Below are positions 15,831 through 25,098 of a DNA stretch of 64,000 nucleotides, one piece after another. How positions within the stretch are numbered: position 1 is the stretch's first letter; each line of letters opens with the position of its first letter. Made by a program: the position numbers and the translations under genes. Below the pieces are notes generated by a model, which saw nothing but the letters and a program-made list of their open reading frames with translations, made no database searches and was not told the origin of the DNA. This stretch comes from Parenemella sanctibonifatiensis (GTDB taxonomy: Bacteria; Actinomycetota; Actinomycetes; Propionibacteriales; Propionibacteriaceae). The DNA is taken from the NCBI RefSeq assembly GCF_002250565.1, contig NZ_NMVJ01000006.1:62001-126000 (forward strand), read 5' to 3'.

Positions 15831-17816
15831 ATGACCGCGAGCGTACGGCTGGACAATGGTGATCTGCTTTTGGAAAACGATGGTCTCAGCCATCGGGTGG
15901 GGTGGTCCGACGTCGGCCTGACCACGGTTGGGTTCACCGCCGACGACCACGCTTGGGTGCGCGACCCGGGGCGCCGGATCGAGGTCGAATGGCGGTTCGA
16001 GCAGGCCGAGGTCCGCTACGCGCCGGTCTCGGGCACAGCGCTACGCGTGGATGCATACGCCACGGTGAACGGCGCGAGCTGGCAGCACCGGTTCTGGCTC
16101 CCGCACGGCATTCCTGTCATCGGCTACCAGCTGGTGACGGCACCGAGCAGCTCGACCGAAACCGCTCACCACGCCAGCCGTGATTCCGCGCCGGACGGCG
16201 GCCCCGAAATCATTCGAGCTGGCACCGCTGACACCGCCGCCGGCCTTGCCGACCGGCTGGATGCCTGGCAGCTGACGTCGCAGCACCTCGAGCTCAGCCG
16301 GGTCCGGTTGCTCGCGGTCACGGACCGGACTGACAACCTCGTGCACGTCGACAGCTACCACGCCAGCCGCAAGGAGGACATCGAGCTGGCAGCCAACCTG
16401 GTCACACTGACCGACCCCGCCGACGGCGCCGCCCTGACGCTGGTCAAGGAAGCGCCCGCTCCCGAGCACCGACCGGTGGGCTGCGAGGCCGACGTCGGCC
16501 TCTACGGCGATCGGCTCGAGTTGGCCGGCAACGGCCGCCCAGACCGGCCAGTCGACGATCTTGCTGAAACCGCCGGCTACGTGACCTGGCTGATCCCGCA
16601 TCGCGCTGGCGCCGAACAGACCACGGCACTGCACCGTTGGCAGCAGTGGCTGCGGCCCTACCAACCGGGGCGGGATGCGTTGGTGCTGTCGAACACCTGG
16701 GGTGACTTCAACCGGCACCTGCGGATGTCGCAGGACTTCATCGAACGCGAGATCGACGCGGCTGCGCGCATCGGCATCGAGGTGGTTCAACTCGACGACG
16801 GCTGGCAGCGCGGCGCCTCGCCCATGACGACCACCGGTGAGGACGAGGTCGGCATCTACCAAGGTTTCTGGGACAGCGACGACCAGTTCTGGGCCTTCCA
16901 CGCCGAACGATTCCCGGACGGGTTGGCTCCGCTGGTGCAGCGGGCCAAGGCGGCCGGCGTACGCCTGGGCCTGTGGTACGCCCCGGACTCGGCCAGCGAA
17001 TTCGCCAACTGGCAGCGTGACGTCGACACGATCGCCCGACTCTGGGCCGACCACGAGCTCGCCGACGTGAAGCTGGACGCCGTCAGTCTCACCAGCGCCG
17101 CCTCTGAACGCCGACTGGTGGCGTTCTATGAGGCCCTGCAGGAGCGGGTCGGCGACCAACTGCTGCTGGACACCGACGTGACTGCCGGCGTACGGCTGGG
17201 CTATTGGGGCACCCTGACGACCGGGCCACTGTTCGTCGAGAATCGCTATGTCGCCCGCGGGTCCTACTGGCCGCACCACACGCTGCGGAACCTGTGGCAG
17301 CTGGCGCACGTGGTGCATCCGCAGCGGCTGCGGATGGAGTTCGCCAACGTCAGCCTGCCGCGGCAGCACGAGTGGTATGCCGATGATCCGCTGGCACCAG
17401 GTCGATGGCGGCAGGTCGATGTTGCTGCCACCGTGCTGGCCGCCAGCCCGCTGGCGTGGCTCGAGGTGAGCGAACTGCCCATCGAGGACCAGCAGGCGCT
17501 CGCGGAGTTGCTCGAGGCCTGGCGGGAGCTGCGGGAGTGCTTCGCTGCTCCGGTGCATCCGGTGGGAGCTGCGCCCAACGGGTGGACCTGGGCCGGTTTC
17601 GTGACCGAACCGGTGTCGGGCAAATCGGCCCAGCTGGCGTACCGGCCCCTCGGTGATCAGGGCACCTGGCAGATTCCGCTGCCGGGCCACCTGCCGCCGG
17701 TCACCGGGGTCGAGGTGGCGCATGGCGACGCCACGGCGACGGTCGTCGACGGTGCGGTCGAGGTCAGCATCGGTCACCCGCTGGGTCACGCGCTGCTGCA
17801 CGTCCGCCACGACTGA
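15831..17816 (+). CDS. Glycoside hydrolase family 36-like alpha-galactosidase
   Basis: The 661-residue protein has a beta-sandwich N-terminal region (about 1-280) and a TIM barrel. The barrel shows clan GH-D features: WGDFNRHL and VVQLDDGWQRG (about 312-325), GLWYAPDSASE, then DVKLDAVSL with Asp416 at the nucleophile position (KxD). Members hydrolyse terminal alpha-galactosides such as melibiose or raffinose. There is no signal peptide, so it acts in the cytoplasm. ATG 15831 is preferred over an upstream TTG (15819). It stands alone, without a transporter, divergent from tRNA-Val. Acid/base identity is not assigned. Confidence 0.86.
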   Translation: MTASVRLDNGDLLLENDGLSHRVGWSDVGLTTVGFTADDHAWVRDPGRRIEVEWRFEQAEVRYAPVSGTALRVDAYATVNGASWQHRFWLPHGIPVIGYQLVTAPSSSTETAHHASRDSAPDGGPEIIRAGTADTAAGLADRLDAWQLTSQHLELSRVRLLAVTDRTDNLVHVDSYHASRKEDIELAANLVTLTDPADGAALTLVKEAPAPEHRPVGCEADVGLYGDRLELAGNGRPDRPVDDLAETAGYVTWLIPHRAGAEQTTALHRWQQWLRPYQPGRDALVLSNTWGDFNRHLRMSQDFIEREIDAAARIGIEVVQLDDGWQRGASPMTTTGEDEVGIYQGFWDSDDQFWAFHAERFPDGLAPLVQRAKAAGVRLGLWYAPDSASEFANWQRDVDTIARLWADHELADVKLDAVSLTSAASERRLVAFYEALQERVGDQLLLDTDVTAGVRLGYWGTLTTGPLFVENRYVARGSYWPHHTLRNLWQLAHVVHPQRLRMEFANVSLPRQHEWYADDPLAPGRWRQVDVAATVLAASPLAWLEVSELPIEDQQALAELLEAWRELRECFAAPVHPVGAAPNGWTWAGFVTEPVSGKSAQLAYRPLGDQGTWQIPLPGHLPPVTGVEVAHGDATATVVDGAVEVSIGHPLGHALLHVRHD

Positions 17817-17892
17817 CCCGCGCCGGTGGCGGCGGCTCGACTGGCGACCCCGCCGAGCGCGAGCGGGCCCGCACGATTGGGGCTTGCGCCCG

Positions 17893-18387
17893 TCAGACGG
17901 CCGCCGACGAGCCATTGAGCCGGCGCAGCAGCAGCGGTAGGGCGAACCAGGTCCCGCCGAAGACGACCAGCCCCAAGGCGCCCGCGACCCACCCGGCGCC
18001 GGCGCCGAGCACCACGCCGACCACCAGGCAGATCACCGCGGAGATGGCGAGGGCGAGGGTGAGCAGCCCCAGCCGGGCCATCACGTGCGCGGCCTGGACC
18101 GAGTCGGCCTTGCGGTGTCGACGGAACAGGCTGTGGTGGATGCTCACCGGGCCGACCAGCAGGGCCGTGGTGAGAAACGCCAGCGCGAAGGCGATGAGAA
18201 AGACCATGCGGTGCGCCTCGGACAGGTCCGCGAACCGGGACTGGAAGGGCACTGTGATGAGGAAGCCCGCGAGGATCTGGGTGCCGGTCTGCAGGACGCG
18301 CAGTTCCTGCAGGAGTTCCGCGAAGTTGCGGTCCATGCGCTGGTCGGGCGATTCGTCGCGCTCGTCGATCCACTCGGTGTTTGTCAC
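17893..18387 (-). CDS. DUF6328-type four-helix membrane protein
   Basis: From a GTG at 18387 the protein has 164 residues. A charged N-terminus (WIDERDESPDQRMDRNFAELLQELRVLQTG) leads into four hydrophobic segments (QILAGFLITVPFQ, MVFLIAFALAFLTTALL, LLTLALAISAVICLVVGVVL, WVAGALGLVVFGGTWFAL). This matches a conserved actinobacterial family of unknown function (DUF6328). An in-frame ATG at 18498 would add 37 low-complexity residues and cross the putA start, so the GTG is preferred. Function is unknown. Confidence 0.75.
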   Translation of the reverse strand: MTNTEWIDERDESPDQRMDRNFAELLQELRVLQTGTQILAGFLITVPFQSRFADLSEAHRMVFLIAFALAFLTTALLVGPVSIHHSLFRRHRKADSVQAAHVMARLGLLTLALAISAVICLVVGVVLGAGAGWVAGALGLVVFGGTWFALPLLLRRLNGSSAAV

Positions 18388-18399
18388 ACCCAACTGTGA
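18384..18399. promoter_or_regulatory. Inverted repeat TCACA-N6-TGTGA between DUF6328 gene and putA
   Basis: TCACA (18384-18388) and TGTGA (18395-18399) are perfect inverted half-sites separated by 6 bp, covering the GTG of the membrane-protein gene and lying 86 bp before putA. It could be an operator for either gene, but it has the opposite polarity to the CRP consensus. Evidence is positional only. Confidence 0.35.
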
Positions 18400-18484
18400 T
18401 CCGTCGCCTGCCGGATGTCCAGCCCTGGGGTGCTGTTTGGGGTCCTCAGCAGTGTCGGCCGCCCTGCCTCGATAAGGTACGCCC

Positions 18485-21400
18485 ATGGTCGACGCCACTT
18501 ACGTGAGTAGTTATCCCCACCCGGCCGAGCTAGCTGATGACGCCGTTGAGCTGGTACGTCGCTGGCTTGTCGAGAGCGAAGGCTCACAGGCCACCGGCCG
18601 GGCGGCGATGGCGGCTGATCTGCTCGCCGGAGTGCTCGCTCACCCCTCTGGGCTGCCCTTCACGATGGGCTTCGTCGATCGGGTGGTACGCCCGGAGGAT
18701 CCGGTGACAGCGGCGGCCCAGTTTGCCGAGCTGGCCCGGATGGATCTCGACTTCCTGCCGGCGCCACTGGCAAAGCTGGTGCGCCTCGGCGGCGCCGTGG
18801 CATCCAGAGCACCGCACCAGGTCGTCCCGATCGCCCGCCGGGTGCTGCGTGAACTCGTCGGCCATCTGGTGCTGGACTCTCGTCCGCACGCGCTGAAGCG
18901 ATCCTTGGCGCACCTGCGCCGCGACGGCGTACGGGTCAACCTCAACCTGCTGGGGGAGGCTGTCCTGGGTCAGGACGAGGCCGACCGCCGGCTCGCCGGG
19001 ACGCTGGAGCTGCTGCGCCGCCCCGATGTCGACTATGTCTCCATCAAGGTGTCCTCGGTGGTGCCGCATCTGAATCTGTGGGCCTTCGAGCAGACCGTCG
19101 CAGCAGTGGTGGAACGTCTCACGCCGCTCTATCGGGAAGCAGCGCAGGCACGCGATTCCAGCGCTGCGGGCCCGACGTTCATCAATCTGGACATGGAGGA
19201 GTACCACGACCTCGACTTGACCCTGGCGGTCTTCATGACTCTGCTGGACCAGCCCGAGCTGCGTGGTCTGGAGGCCGGCATCGTTCTGCAGGCGTACCTG
19301 CCGGACAGTCTCGCGGCCCTGCAGCGGCTCACTGATTGGGCCCAGCGCCGCCTCGATGCCGGTGGCGCCGGAATCAAGGTGCGTCTGGTCAAGGGCGCCA
19401 ACCTGCCGATGGAACGGGTCGACGCTGAACTGCACGGCTGGGAGTTGGCGACCTGGCCGAGCAAGGTCGAAACCGACCGGCAGTACAAGCGGGTGCTGGA
19501 CTGGGCGCTGACGCCGGAACGGACCCGGGCGGTGCGCGTCGGCGTGGCCGGTCACAACCTGTTCGACCTGGCGTTGGCGCATCTGCTCAGTGAGGCGCGC
19601 GGTGTCGCGGACCGGGTCGAGTTCGAAATGTTGTTGGGGATGTCGCCGGACCAGGTGGAGGTGATCCGGCGCACCGTCGGAGGGCTGTTGCTCTACACCC
19701 CGGTGGTCCACCCCGCCCATTTCGACACTGCCATCAGCTATCTGGTGCGGCGCCTCGAAGAGAACTCCGCCAGCGACAACTTCATGTCCGCCGTCACGGA
19801 GATCGGCTCGGACCAGAGCCTGTTTGCCCGCGAGGAGGACCGTTTCCGCTCGGCGTTGCAGGGATTGGACCGGCGTACGCCCTCGCCTCGTCGCCGACAG
19901 GACAGCGCTAGGCACCCCGTGGTCGTGCCCGGCGGGGACCGCGGATTCAGCTCCGCGACCGACTCCGATCCCTCGCTGCGATCGACCCGGTCCTGGGCCC
20001 GGTCGCTGACCGACCAGATCCGTCGCGACGTCTCGGCTCCCACTGCCACCGGCCTGGGGCAGGACACTCTGGCCGGGTCCCAGTGCGCCAATCCGGCTGC
20101 GGTCATCGCCGTGCTGGCGCGGGCACGGGCCGCTCAACCGGGGTGGCACGACCTGGGAGCGAACGGTCGTGCCGAGGTCCTGCGCCGAGCCGCGGTCGAG
20201 CTCAGCGGGCGCCGCGGAGATCTGGTGGTTGTCGCCGCCGCAGAGACCGGAAAGGTGATCGCCGAGGGGGACGTCGAGGTCAGCGAGGCCGTCGACTTCG
20301 CCAATTGGTACGCCGACCAGGCCATCGCGCTGGAACAGGTCGCCGGCGCCGAACCGGTGCCACCGCAGGTCACCGTGGCGACGCCGCCGTGGAACTTTCC
20401 GCTCGCCATCACCGCTGGCTCGGTGCTGGCGCCGCTGGCGGTCGGATCCGCGACCGTGCTCAAGCCGGCACCGCAGGCCCGTCGCTGCGCCGCCGTCATC
20501 GCCGAATGTCTGTGGGCGGCCGGGGTGCCGACCGACGTCCTGCAGCTGGCCGATGCGGGCGAGGGGGAAGCCGGGCGCGCGCTGATCTGTCACCCCGACG
20601 TGGACCTGGTGCTGCTCACCGGCGCTCACGCCACCGCAGAACTGTTCCACGGCTGGCGTGCCGACCTGCGCCTGTATGCCGAGACCAGCGGCAAGAACGC
20701 CATCATCGTCACCCCGAGCGCTGACTATGACCTGGCGGCGGCCGACATCGTCCGCAGTGCTTTCGGACACGCCGGCCAGAAGTGTTCGGCTGCCTCGTTG
20801 GTGATCCTGGTCGGACAGGCAGCCCGCAGCACCCGGCTGCGCGACCAGATCCTCGACGGTGCCCGGTCGCTTCGGGTGGGCTGGCCGACCGATCCCAGGG
20901 CGGAGGTCGGCCCGGTGATCGAGCCGGTCGGCGGCAAGCTGCTGTCCGGGCTCACCGATCTGGCCGAGGGCGAGTCCTGGGCGCTGCGGCCACGCCAGCT
21001 CGACGGCACCGGACGACTGTGGAGCCCAGGCGTACGCGCAGGGGTCCAACCGGGTGCGGCATTCCACCGGACGGAGTGCTTCGGGCCGGTCACTGGGATC
21101 ATGGAGGCCGCCTCGCTGGGGGAGGCGATCGCGTGGCAGAACAGCACCCCCTACGGTCTGACAGCCGGCCTGCACAGCCAGAATCCGACCGAGATCGAGG
21201 CTTGGCTGTCGGGGGTCGAGGCGGGCAACCTCTACGTCAACCGCGGCATCACCGGCGCGATCGTGGGTCGGCAGCCGTTCGGGGGTTGGAAGCAGTCGGT
21301 GGTGGGCCCGGGCGCCAAAGCCGGTGGCCCCAACCATCTCGCGTCGCTGGTGCGGTGGGCGCCGATGGGTCGGCCCCGGCGGGCGGCTGCCAGTTCGGCC

Positions 21401-21976
21401 GTCACCCTGACCGAGCCGGTGCAGAAACTGCTGGCTCGCTGGGCCGAGGACCCCGACCTGAGCGCCGATCTTGCCGCGCTGAGGTTGGCAGCCGAGAGTG
21501 ACGACCTGGCCTGGCGAGACCATTTCTCGCCCCGAGATGTCACGGGTCTGGCGGCAGAGGCCAATGTGCTGCGGCACCTGCCGGCGGCCGTCACCGTCCG
21601 GGCCGCCGATGGCGCCGAACTTGGCGACCTCCTGCGGGTGGCGCTGGCAGCGGTCCGGGCCGGTGCGACCGTTGACTACTCGGTGGCCGACGAGAGTCTG
21701 GCGGCCGCGCTCCGGGCGGCCGGAACAGTCCGGGTCGAGTCGGACCAGGCAGCCACCCGGACCACCCGGTGCCGGCTGCGGTTGGTCGGTGCGACGCCAC
21801 AGACGCCACGACCCAACAGCGTCGACGTGGCCGTCTGGGACGGCCCGGTGACACTGGCGGGCCGGGTGGAGCTGTTGCCCTTCCTGCAGGAGCAGGCCGT
21901 CAGTCTGACCGCCCATCGCTTCGGCAATCCGGATCCGGTGCTGCAGCAGGTACGCGAGCGGTTGGCGCAGGGCTGA
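18485..21976 (+). CDS. putA: Bifunctional proline dehydrogenase / L-glutamate-gamma-semialdehyde dehydrogenase
   Basis: The 1163-residue enzyme oxidises proline to glutamate in two channelled steps. Residues about 60-445 are the FAD-binding PRODH barrel (VSIKVSSVVPHLN, NLDMEEYHDLDLT, IKVRLVKGAN, RVEFEMLLGMSP). Residues about 530-1000 are the aldehyde dehydrogenase, with TPPWNFPLAI and GSATVLKP cofactor segments and catalytic Cys767 in AGHQ-type context (HAGQKCSA). A C-terminal extension of about 150 residues follows. The E. coli DNA-binding domain is absent, so it does not regulate its own gene. The stop lies 76 bp inside the convergent histidine kinase gene. Confidence 0.95.
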   Translation: MVDATYVSSYPHPAELADDAVELVRRWLVESEGSQATGRAAMAADLLAGVLAHPSGLPFTMGFVDRVVRPEDPVTAAAQFAELARMDLDFLPAPLAKLVRLGGAVASRAPHQVVPIARRVLRELVGHLVLDSRPHALKRSLAHLRRDGVRVNLNLLGEAVLGQDEADRRLAGTLELLRRPDVDYVSIKVSSVVPHLNLWAFEQTVAAVVERLTPLYREAAQARDSSAAGPTFINLDMEEYHDLDLTLAVFMTLLDQPELRGLEAGIVLQAYLPDSLAALQRLTDWAQRRLDAGGAGIKVRLVKGANLPMERVDAELHGWELATWPSKVETDRQYKRVLDWALTPERTRAVRVGVAGHNLFDLALAHLLSEARGVADRVEFEMLLGMSPDQVEVIRRTVGGLLLYTPVVHPAHFDTAISYLVRRLEENSASDNFMSAVTEIGSDQSLFAREEDRFRSALQGLDRRTPSPRRRQDSARHPVVVPGGDRGFSSATDSDPSLRSTRSWARSLTDQIRRDVSAPTATGLGQDTLAGSQCANPAAVIAVLARARAAQPGWHDLGANGRAEVLRRAAVELSGRRGDLVVVAAAETGKVIAEGDVEVSEAVDFANWYADQAIALEQVAGAEPVPPQVTVATPPWNFPLAITAGSVLAPLAVGSATVLKPAPQARRCAAVIAECLWAAGVPTDVLQLADAGEGEAGRALICHPDVDLVLLTGAHATAELFHGWRADLRLYAETSGKNAIIVTPSADYDLAAADIVRSAFGHAGQKCSAASLVILVGQAARSTRLRDQILDGARSLRVGWPTDPRAEVGPVIEPVGGKLLSGLTDLAEGESWALRPRQLDGTGRLWSPGVRAGVQPGAAFHRTECFGPVTGIMEAASLGEAIAWQNSTPYGLTAGLHSQNPTEIEAWLSGVEAGNLYVNRGITGAIVGRQPFGGWKQSVVGPGAKAGGPNHLASLVRWAPMGRPRRAAASSAVTLTEPVQKLLARWAEDPDLSADLAALRLAAESDDLAWRDHFSPRDVTGLAAEANVLRHLPAAVTVRAADGAELGDLLRVALAAVRAGATVDYSVADESLAAALRAAGTVRVESDQAATRTTRCRLRLVGATPQTPRPNSVDVAVWDGPVTLAGRVELLPFLQEQAVSLTAHRFGNPDPVLQQVRERLAQG

Positions 21977-23495
21977 GGTCGCCCGGCGTACTTGATCCAG
22001 CTCCGGCGCCGCCACCTGGCGGCAGCACCACGGTGAACTCGGTCAGGCCGGGGCGGCTGAGCAGCATCACCTTGCCGTCGTGGGCCGCGACGATCGCGGA
22101 CACGATGGCCAGACCCAGGCCGGTGCTGGTGTTGCCGCCGGCTCGGCTGCGGCCGGCGTCGGCGCGCATGAACCGCTCGAAGACGCGCTCCTGCAGCTCA
22201 GCCGGTACGCCGGGACCGTCGTCGCGGACGGTCACCACCGCCTCACCGGCAGCAGACCGATCCAGGCCCACCTCGACCGTGGTGCCGGGCGGGGTGTGGA
22301 CCCGGGCGTTGGCCAACAGGTTGACGAGCACCTGCTGCAGGCGTCGGGTGTCGGCGGGCACGACCACGGGGTCCGCCGAGGACAGCCGCAGCCGCCAGTG
22401 GTGGTCAGGGCCGGTGGCTCTCGCATCGCTCAGGGCATTGACCACGAGCTCGCTCAGGTCGGTGTCGGTGACCTCCAGGTCACGGCCGGCATCCAGGCGG
22501 GCCAACAGCAGCAGGTCATCGACCAGGGTGGACATCCGGGCCGCCTCGGACTCGATCCGGCCCAGGGCGTGGGCCGTGTCGGCGGGCAATTGGGTGCGAT
22601 CGCGTTTGGTGAGTTCGGCGTAGCCGCGGATCGTGGCCAGCGGGTTGCGCAGCTCGTGGGAGGCGTCGGCGACGAAGGAACGCACTTGGGACTCGCTGGC
22701 CTCCCGCGCCGCGAAGGCCTGCTCGACATGGCTGAGCATCGCGTTGAGGGAGGCGCCGAGCTCGACGACCTCCGAACTCACCTCCGGACCCGGCTCGGGC
22801 ACCCGCCCCAGTTCGACACTGCCGGTGTGCAGCGGGGTGGAGGCGACCTCGTGGGAGACGTGGGCGAGTCGGTTCAGGGGCCGCAATGACCGGACCACGA
22901 CACTGCGGGTGATGAGGCCGGCCGCGAGCAGTGCGACCACGGTGATGCCGAGCTCGATCGAGATCAGGGTGCGGATGGTGCCGTCCACCCCGGACAGCGG
23001 GATCCCGATGATGAGCTGGCCGTCGGCCGAGGTGCTGACCCGGTAGCGGCCGAGCCCGTCGACGGTGACGGTGACGTGGCGCAGCGGGTCGCTCGCTGCC
23101 CGGACCTGTTCGGCCGCCTCGGCCGACATGGGGATCGCGGCGGGCCGGTGGTCGGTCGTCTCCGCCAGCACGGCGCCAGTGCTGGTGCCATTCGGATCGG
23201 TGCTCAACACCAGCGTGCCGATCGGCTGACCGGGCACGTCGATGCCCAGCGGCGGGCCGCCGCTCGGTCGGGGAGCGTGCTGCTGGCGTACGGACACGGC
23301 GTCCAGTTGCTCGTCGACCTGACTGAGCAGCAGCCGGTGGGTGACAAGGGTGGAAGCGGTGCCGAGCACGACGGCCAGCAGGGCGACGAGCAGGACGACC
23401 TGGCTCAGCAACCGGCGGCCCAGCGTGCCGGATGCCAGGGGCCCGCCCCGCGGCGGGGGAGTCGCGCCGTGCTCGCTCCGGTCGGAGAGGCTCAT
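21900..23495 (-). CDS. Membrane sensor histidine kinase (TcrY/PhoR-like)
   Basis: The 531-residue kinase has two membrane helices (about 30-52 and 176-197) flanking an extracytoplasmic sensor of about 120 residues. A HAMP region follows (SLRPLNRLAHVSHEV), then the phosphorylated His280 in DASHELRNPL, and an ATPase domain with N (VNLLANARVH), G1 (DDGPGVP), F (ERFMRAD) and G2 (STGLGLAI) boxes. The gene overlaps its response regulator by 4 bp, so they work as a pair. Its far end overlaps putA. The adjacent lipoprotein may share the sensed condition. The signal is unknown. Confidence 0.93.
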   Translation of the reverse strand: MSLSDRSEHGATPPPRGGPLASGTLGRRLLSQVVLLVALLAVVLGTASTLVTHRLLLSQVDEQLDAVSVRQQHAPRPSGGPPLGIDVPGQPIGTLVLSTDPNGTSTGAVLAETTDHRPAAIPMSAEAAEQVRAASDPLRHVTVTVDGLGRYRVSTSADGQLIIGIPLSGVDGTIRTLISIELGITVVALLAAGLITRSVVVRSLRPLNRLAHVSHEVASTPLHTGSVELGRVPEPGPEVSSEVVELGASLNAMLSHVEQAFAAREASESQVRSFVADASHELRNPLATIRGYAELTKRDRTQLPADTAHALGRIESEAARMSTLVDDLLLLARLDAGRDLEVTDTDLSELVVNALSDARATGPDHHWRLRLSSADPVVVPADTRRLQQVLVNLLANARVHTPPGTTVEVGLDRSAAGEAVVTVRDDGPGVPAELQERVFERFMRADAGRSRAGGNTSTGLGLAIVSAIVAAHDGKVMLLSRPGLTEFTVVLPPGGGAGAGSSTPGDLSPAPTARVPAAAPDPDCRSDGRSD

Positions 23496-24238
23496 GCGTC
23501 AGCCGGGCGCAGCAGATAGCCGGCGCCACGCACCGTGTGGATCATCGGGGTCCGGCCGACGTCGATCTTCTTGCGCAGATAGGAGATGTAGAGCTCAACC
23601 ACGTTGGCCTGGCCGCCGAAGTCGTACTGCCAGACCCGGTCCAGGATCTGTGCCTTGCTGAGCACCCGGCGGGGGTTGCGCATCAGATACCGCAGCAACT
23701 CGAATTCGGTGGCGGTCAAGGTGATCGGTTCGCCGCCGCGGGCCACGTCGTGGCTGTCCTCGTCCAGCACCAGGTCCCCGACGACCAGCTGCGCGGTGCT
23801 GCGGGCCGAGGTGGCGCCGGCGCGGCGCAGTAGTGCCCGAAGTCGAGCGATGAGTTCTTCGAGGCTGAAGGGTTTGGTGACGTAGTCATCGCCGCCGGCG
23901 GTCAATCCGCTGACCCGGTCGGCAACGGCGTCCCGGGCGGTGAGGAAGAGCACCGGCACCTCGGGGTCAGCGGCGCGGACCCGGCGCAGCACCTCCAACC
24001 CGTCGAGGTCGGGCAACATCATGTCCAGGACGATCGCGTCGGGCTGGAACTCCCGCGCCCTGCGAACCGCCAGTGTGCCGGTGTCAGCGGTGGTGACCTG
24101 CCAACCCTCGTAACGCATCGCCATCGCCAGCAGGTCGGTCAAGGACTCCTCGTCGTCGACGACCAGGATGCGCAGCGGTGACCCGTCGGCTCGGGCAAGC
24201 GGATCGGCGGCGGTGCGCAGCTGGTTCATGGGCACCAT
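23492..24238 (-). CDS. OmpR-family response regulator (TcrX-like)
   Basis: The 248-residue protein contains a receiver domain with the acidic pair D28/D29 (VVDDEES), phospho-acceptor Asp72 (VLDMMLPD), Thr in FLTARDA and Lys in TKPFSLEE. An OmpR/PhoB winged helix follows (EFELLRYLMRNPRRVLSKAQIL, YISYLRKKID). It is coupled to the histidine kinase by a 4-bp overlap. Two in-frame ATG codons (24238 and 24229) are possible. The upstream lipoprotein gene on the same strand ends 73 bp away and may be a target or part of the same operon. Confidence 0.93.
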   Translation of the reverse strand: MVPMNQLRTAADPLARADGSPLRILVVDDEESLTDLLAMAMRYEGWQVTTADTGTLAVRRAREFQPDAIVLDMMLPDLDGLEVLRRVRAADPEVPVLFLTARDAVADRVSGLTAGGDDYVTKPFSLEELIARLRALLRRAGATSARSTAQLVVGDLVLDEDSHDVARGGEPITLTATEFELLRYLMRNPRRVLSKAQILDRVWQYDFGGQANVVELYISYLRKKIDVGRTPMIHTVRGAGYLLRPADA

Positions 24239-24311
24239 CTTTGCCTGCCCGGCTGGGTGCGCGCTGTGGCGTACCTGTGAATCAGCTGTGTCCGCCGCCG
24301 ACCCGGGTCGG

Positions 24312-24971
24312 TCACAGTGCCGAGCACTGGCCTTCCTTGTCCCCGTCGACGGTGTTGTTGCCGCCGGTCGGGGCAGGGTCGTTGTCCTCGCACTGCAGGT
24401 TGCCGTCGACGCGGTTGTTGGTGATCGTCTGGGCTCCGCGGTTGCCTTCGGTTTGGATGTCGCCATCAACGGTGTTGTCGCTGATGGTCTGGTCACCCTG
24501 GTTGTCCTCGGCCTGGATGTTGCCATCCACCCGTACGCCGGTGATGGCGGCGTTGCCGCCATCCGCGAGCTGGATGTCGCCGCCGACGGTGCCACCGGTG
24601 ACGCTGACGATGGCGTAGCCCTCGCCCTGGATCTTGCCGTCGACGGTGACATTGGTCAGTACGACCGAGCCATCGCGACCGACCTTGACGTCGCCGTCGA
24701 TCGAGACGTCGCTGAGTTCGCAGGTCTCGCCGTCGCCGACCACCAGTTCGCCGTCGCGGACCTCGCAGTCCTCACCGCTGCCGGCGGGCGCACTGGAGGA
24801 GGGAGCGGCGCTGGGTTCGGTCGAGGTGCTGGGGGCACTGGTGGTGGCGGACGCACTGGTGGTGGCCGGAGCCTCGCTGGTCTGGCCCGGGTCGGCCGTC
24901 TGGTCGGAGCCGCCGCAGGCGGTGAGAGCGAGGACAGCGATGGAAGCGAGAGCAACAAGGTTCTTGGTCAT
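24312..24971 (-). CDS. Lipoprotein with beta-helix-like VDGxIQ repeats
   Basis: The 219-residue protein starts with a lipoprotein signal (lipobox LTAC, Cys18). A Thr/Ser/Ala/Pro-rich linker runs to about residue 65. About seven imperfect repeats of 19-21 residues then follow, each opening with VDG or VGG (VDGKIQ, VGGDIQ, VDGNIQ, VDGDIQ, VDGNLQ, VDGDKE), the periodicity of right-handed beta-helices. Four further cysteines bracket the repeats, two before and two at the end. It would be anchored outside the membrane. It lies upstream of the regulator/kinase pair, on the same strand. Two adjacent ATGs exist (24971, 24980). No family is recognised. Confidence 0.72.
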   Translation of the reverse strand: MTKNLVALASIAVLALTACGGSDQTADPGQTSEAPATTSASATTSAPSTSTEPSAAPSSSAPAGSGEDCEVRDGELVVGDGETCELSDVSIDGDVKVGRDGSVVLTNVTVDGKIQGEGYAIVSVTGGTVGGDIQLADGGNAAITGVRVDGNIQAEDNQGDQTISDNTVDGDIQTEGNRGAQTITNNRVDGNLQCEDNDPAPTGGNNTVDGDKEGQCSAL

Positions 24972-25086
24972 GGCCACCATCGTGGCCGGTGCAGATGAAG
25001 CCATCATGAAAACCCCATGGAAGCCCTCTGAAGGTGGCGCACGCGCGGCGCCCAGCGGCGTACGGCGCGTTGTCGGTGAGGACAGG

Positions 25087-25092
25087 TACAGT
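25087..25092 (+). promoter_or_regulatory. Candidate -10 element for leaderless prfB mRNA
   Basis: TACAGT sits 6 nt before the GTG at 25099, so transcription would start at or beside the start codon. A leaderless mRNA is therefore predicted, and no Shine-Dalgarno sequence is present. The -35 region is poor. Confidence 0.45.
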
Positions 25093-25098
25093 GCTGCG

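Noticed and set aside
18584-22015. 1143-residue open frame antisense to putA
   Set aside because: Shadow frame caused by high GC at codon third positions; the sense strand has complete PRODH and ALDH motifs and the antisense product shows no family pattern.
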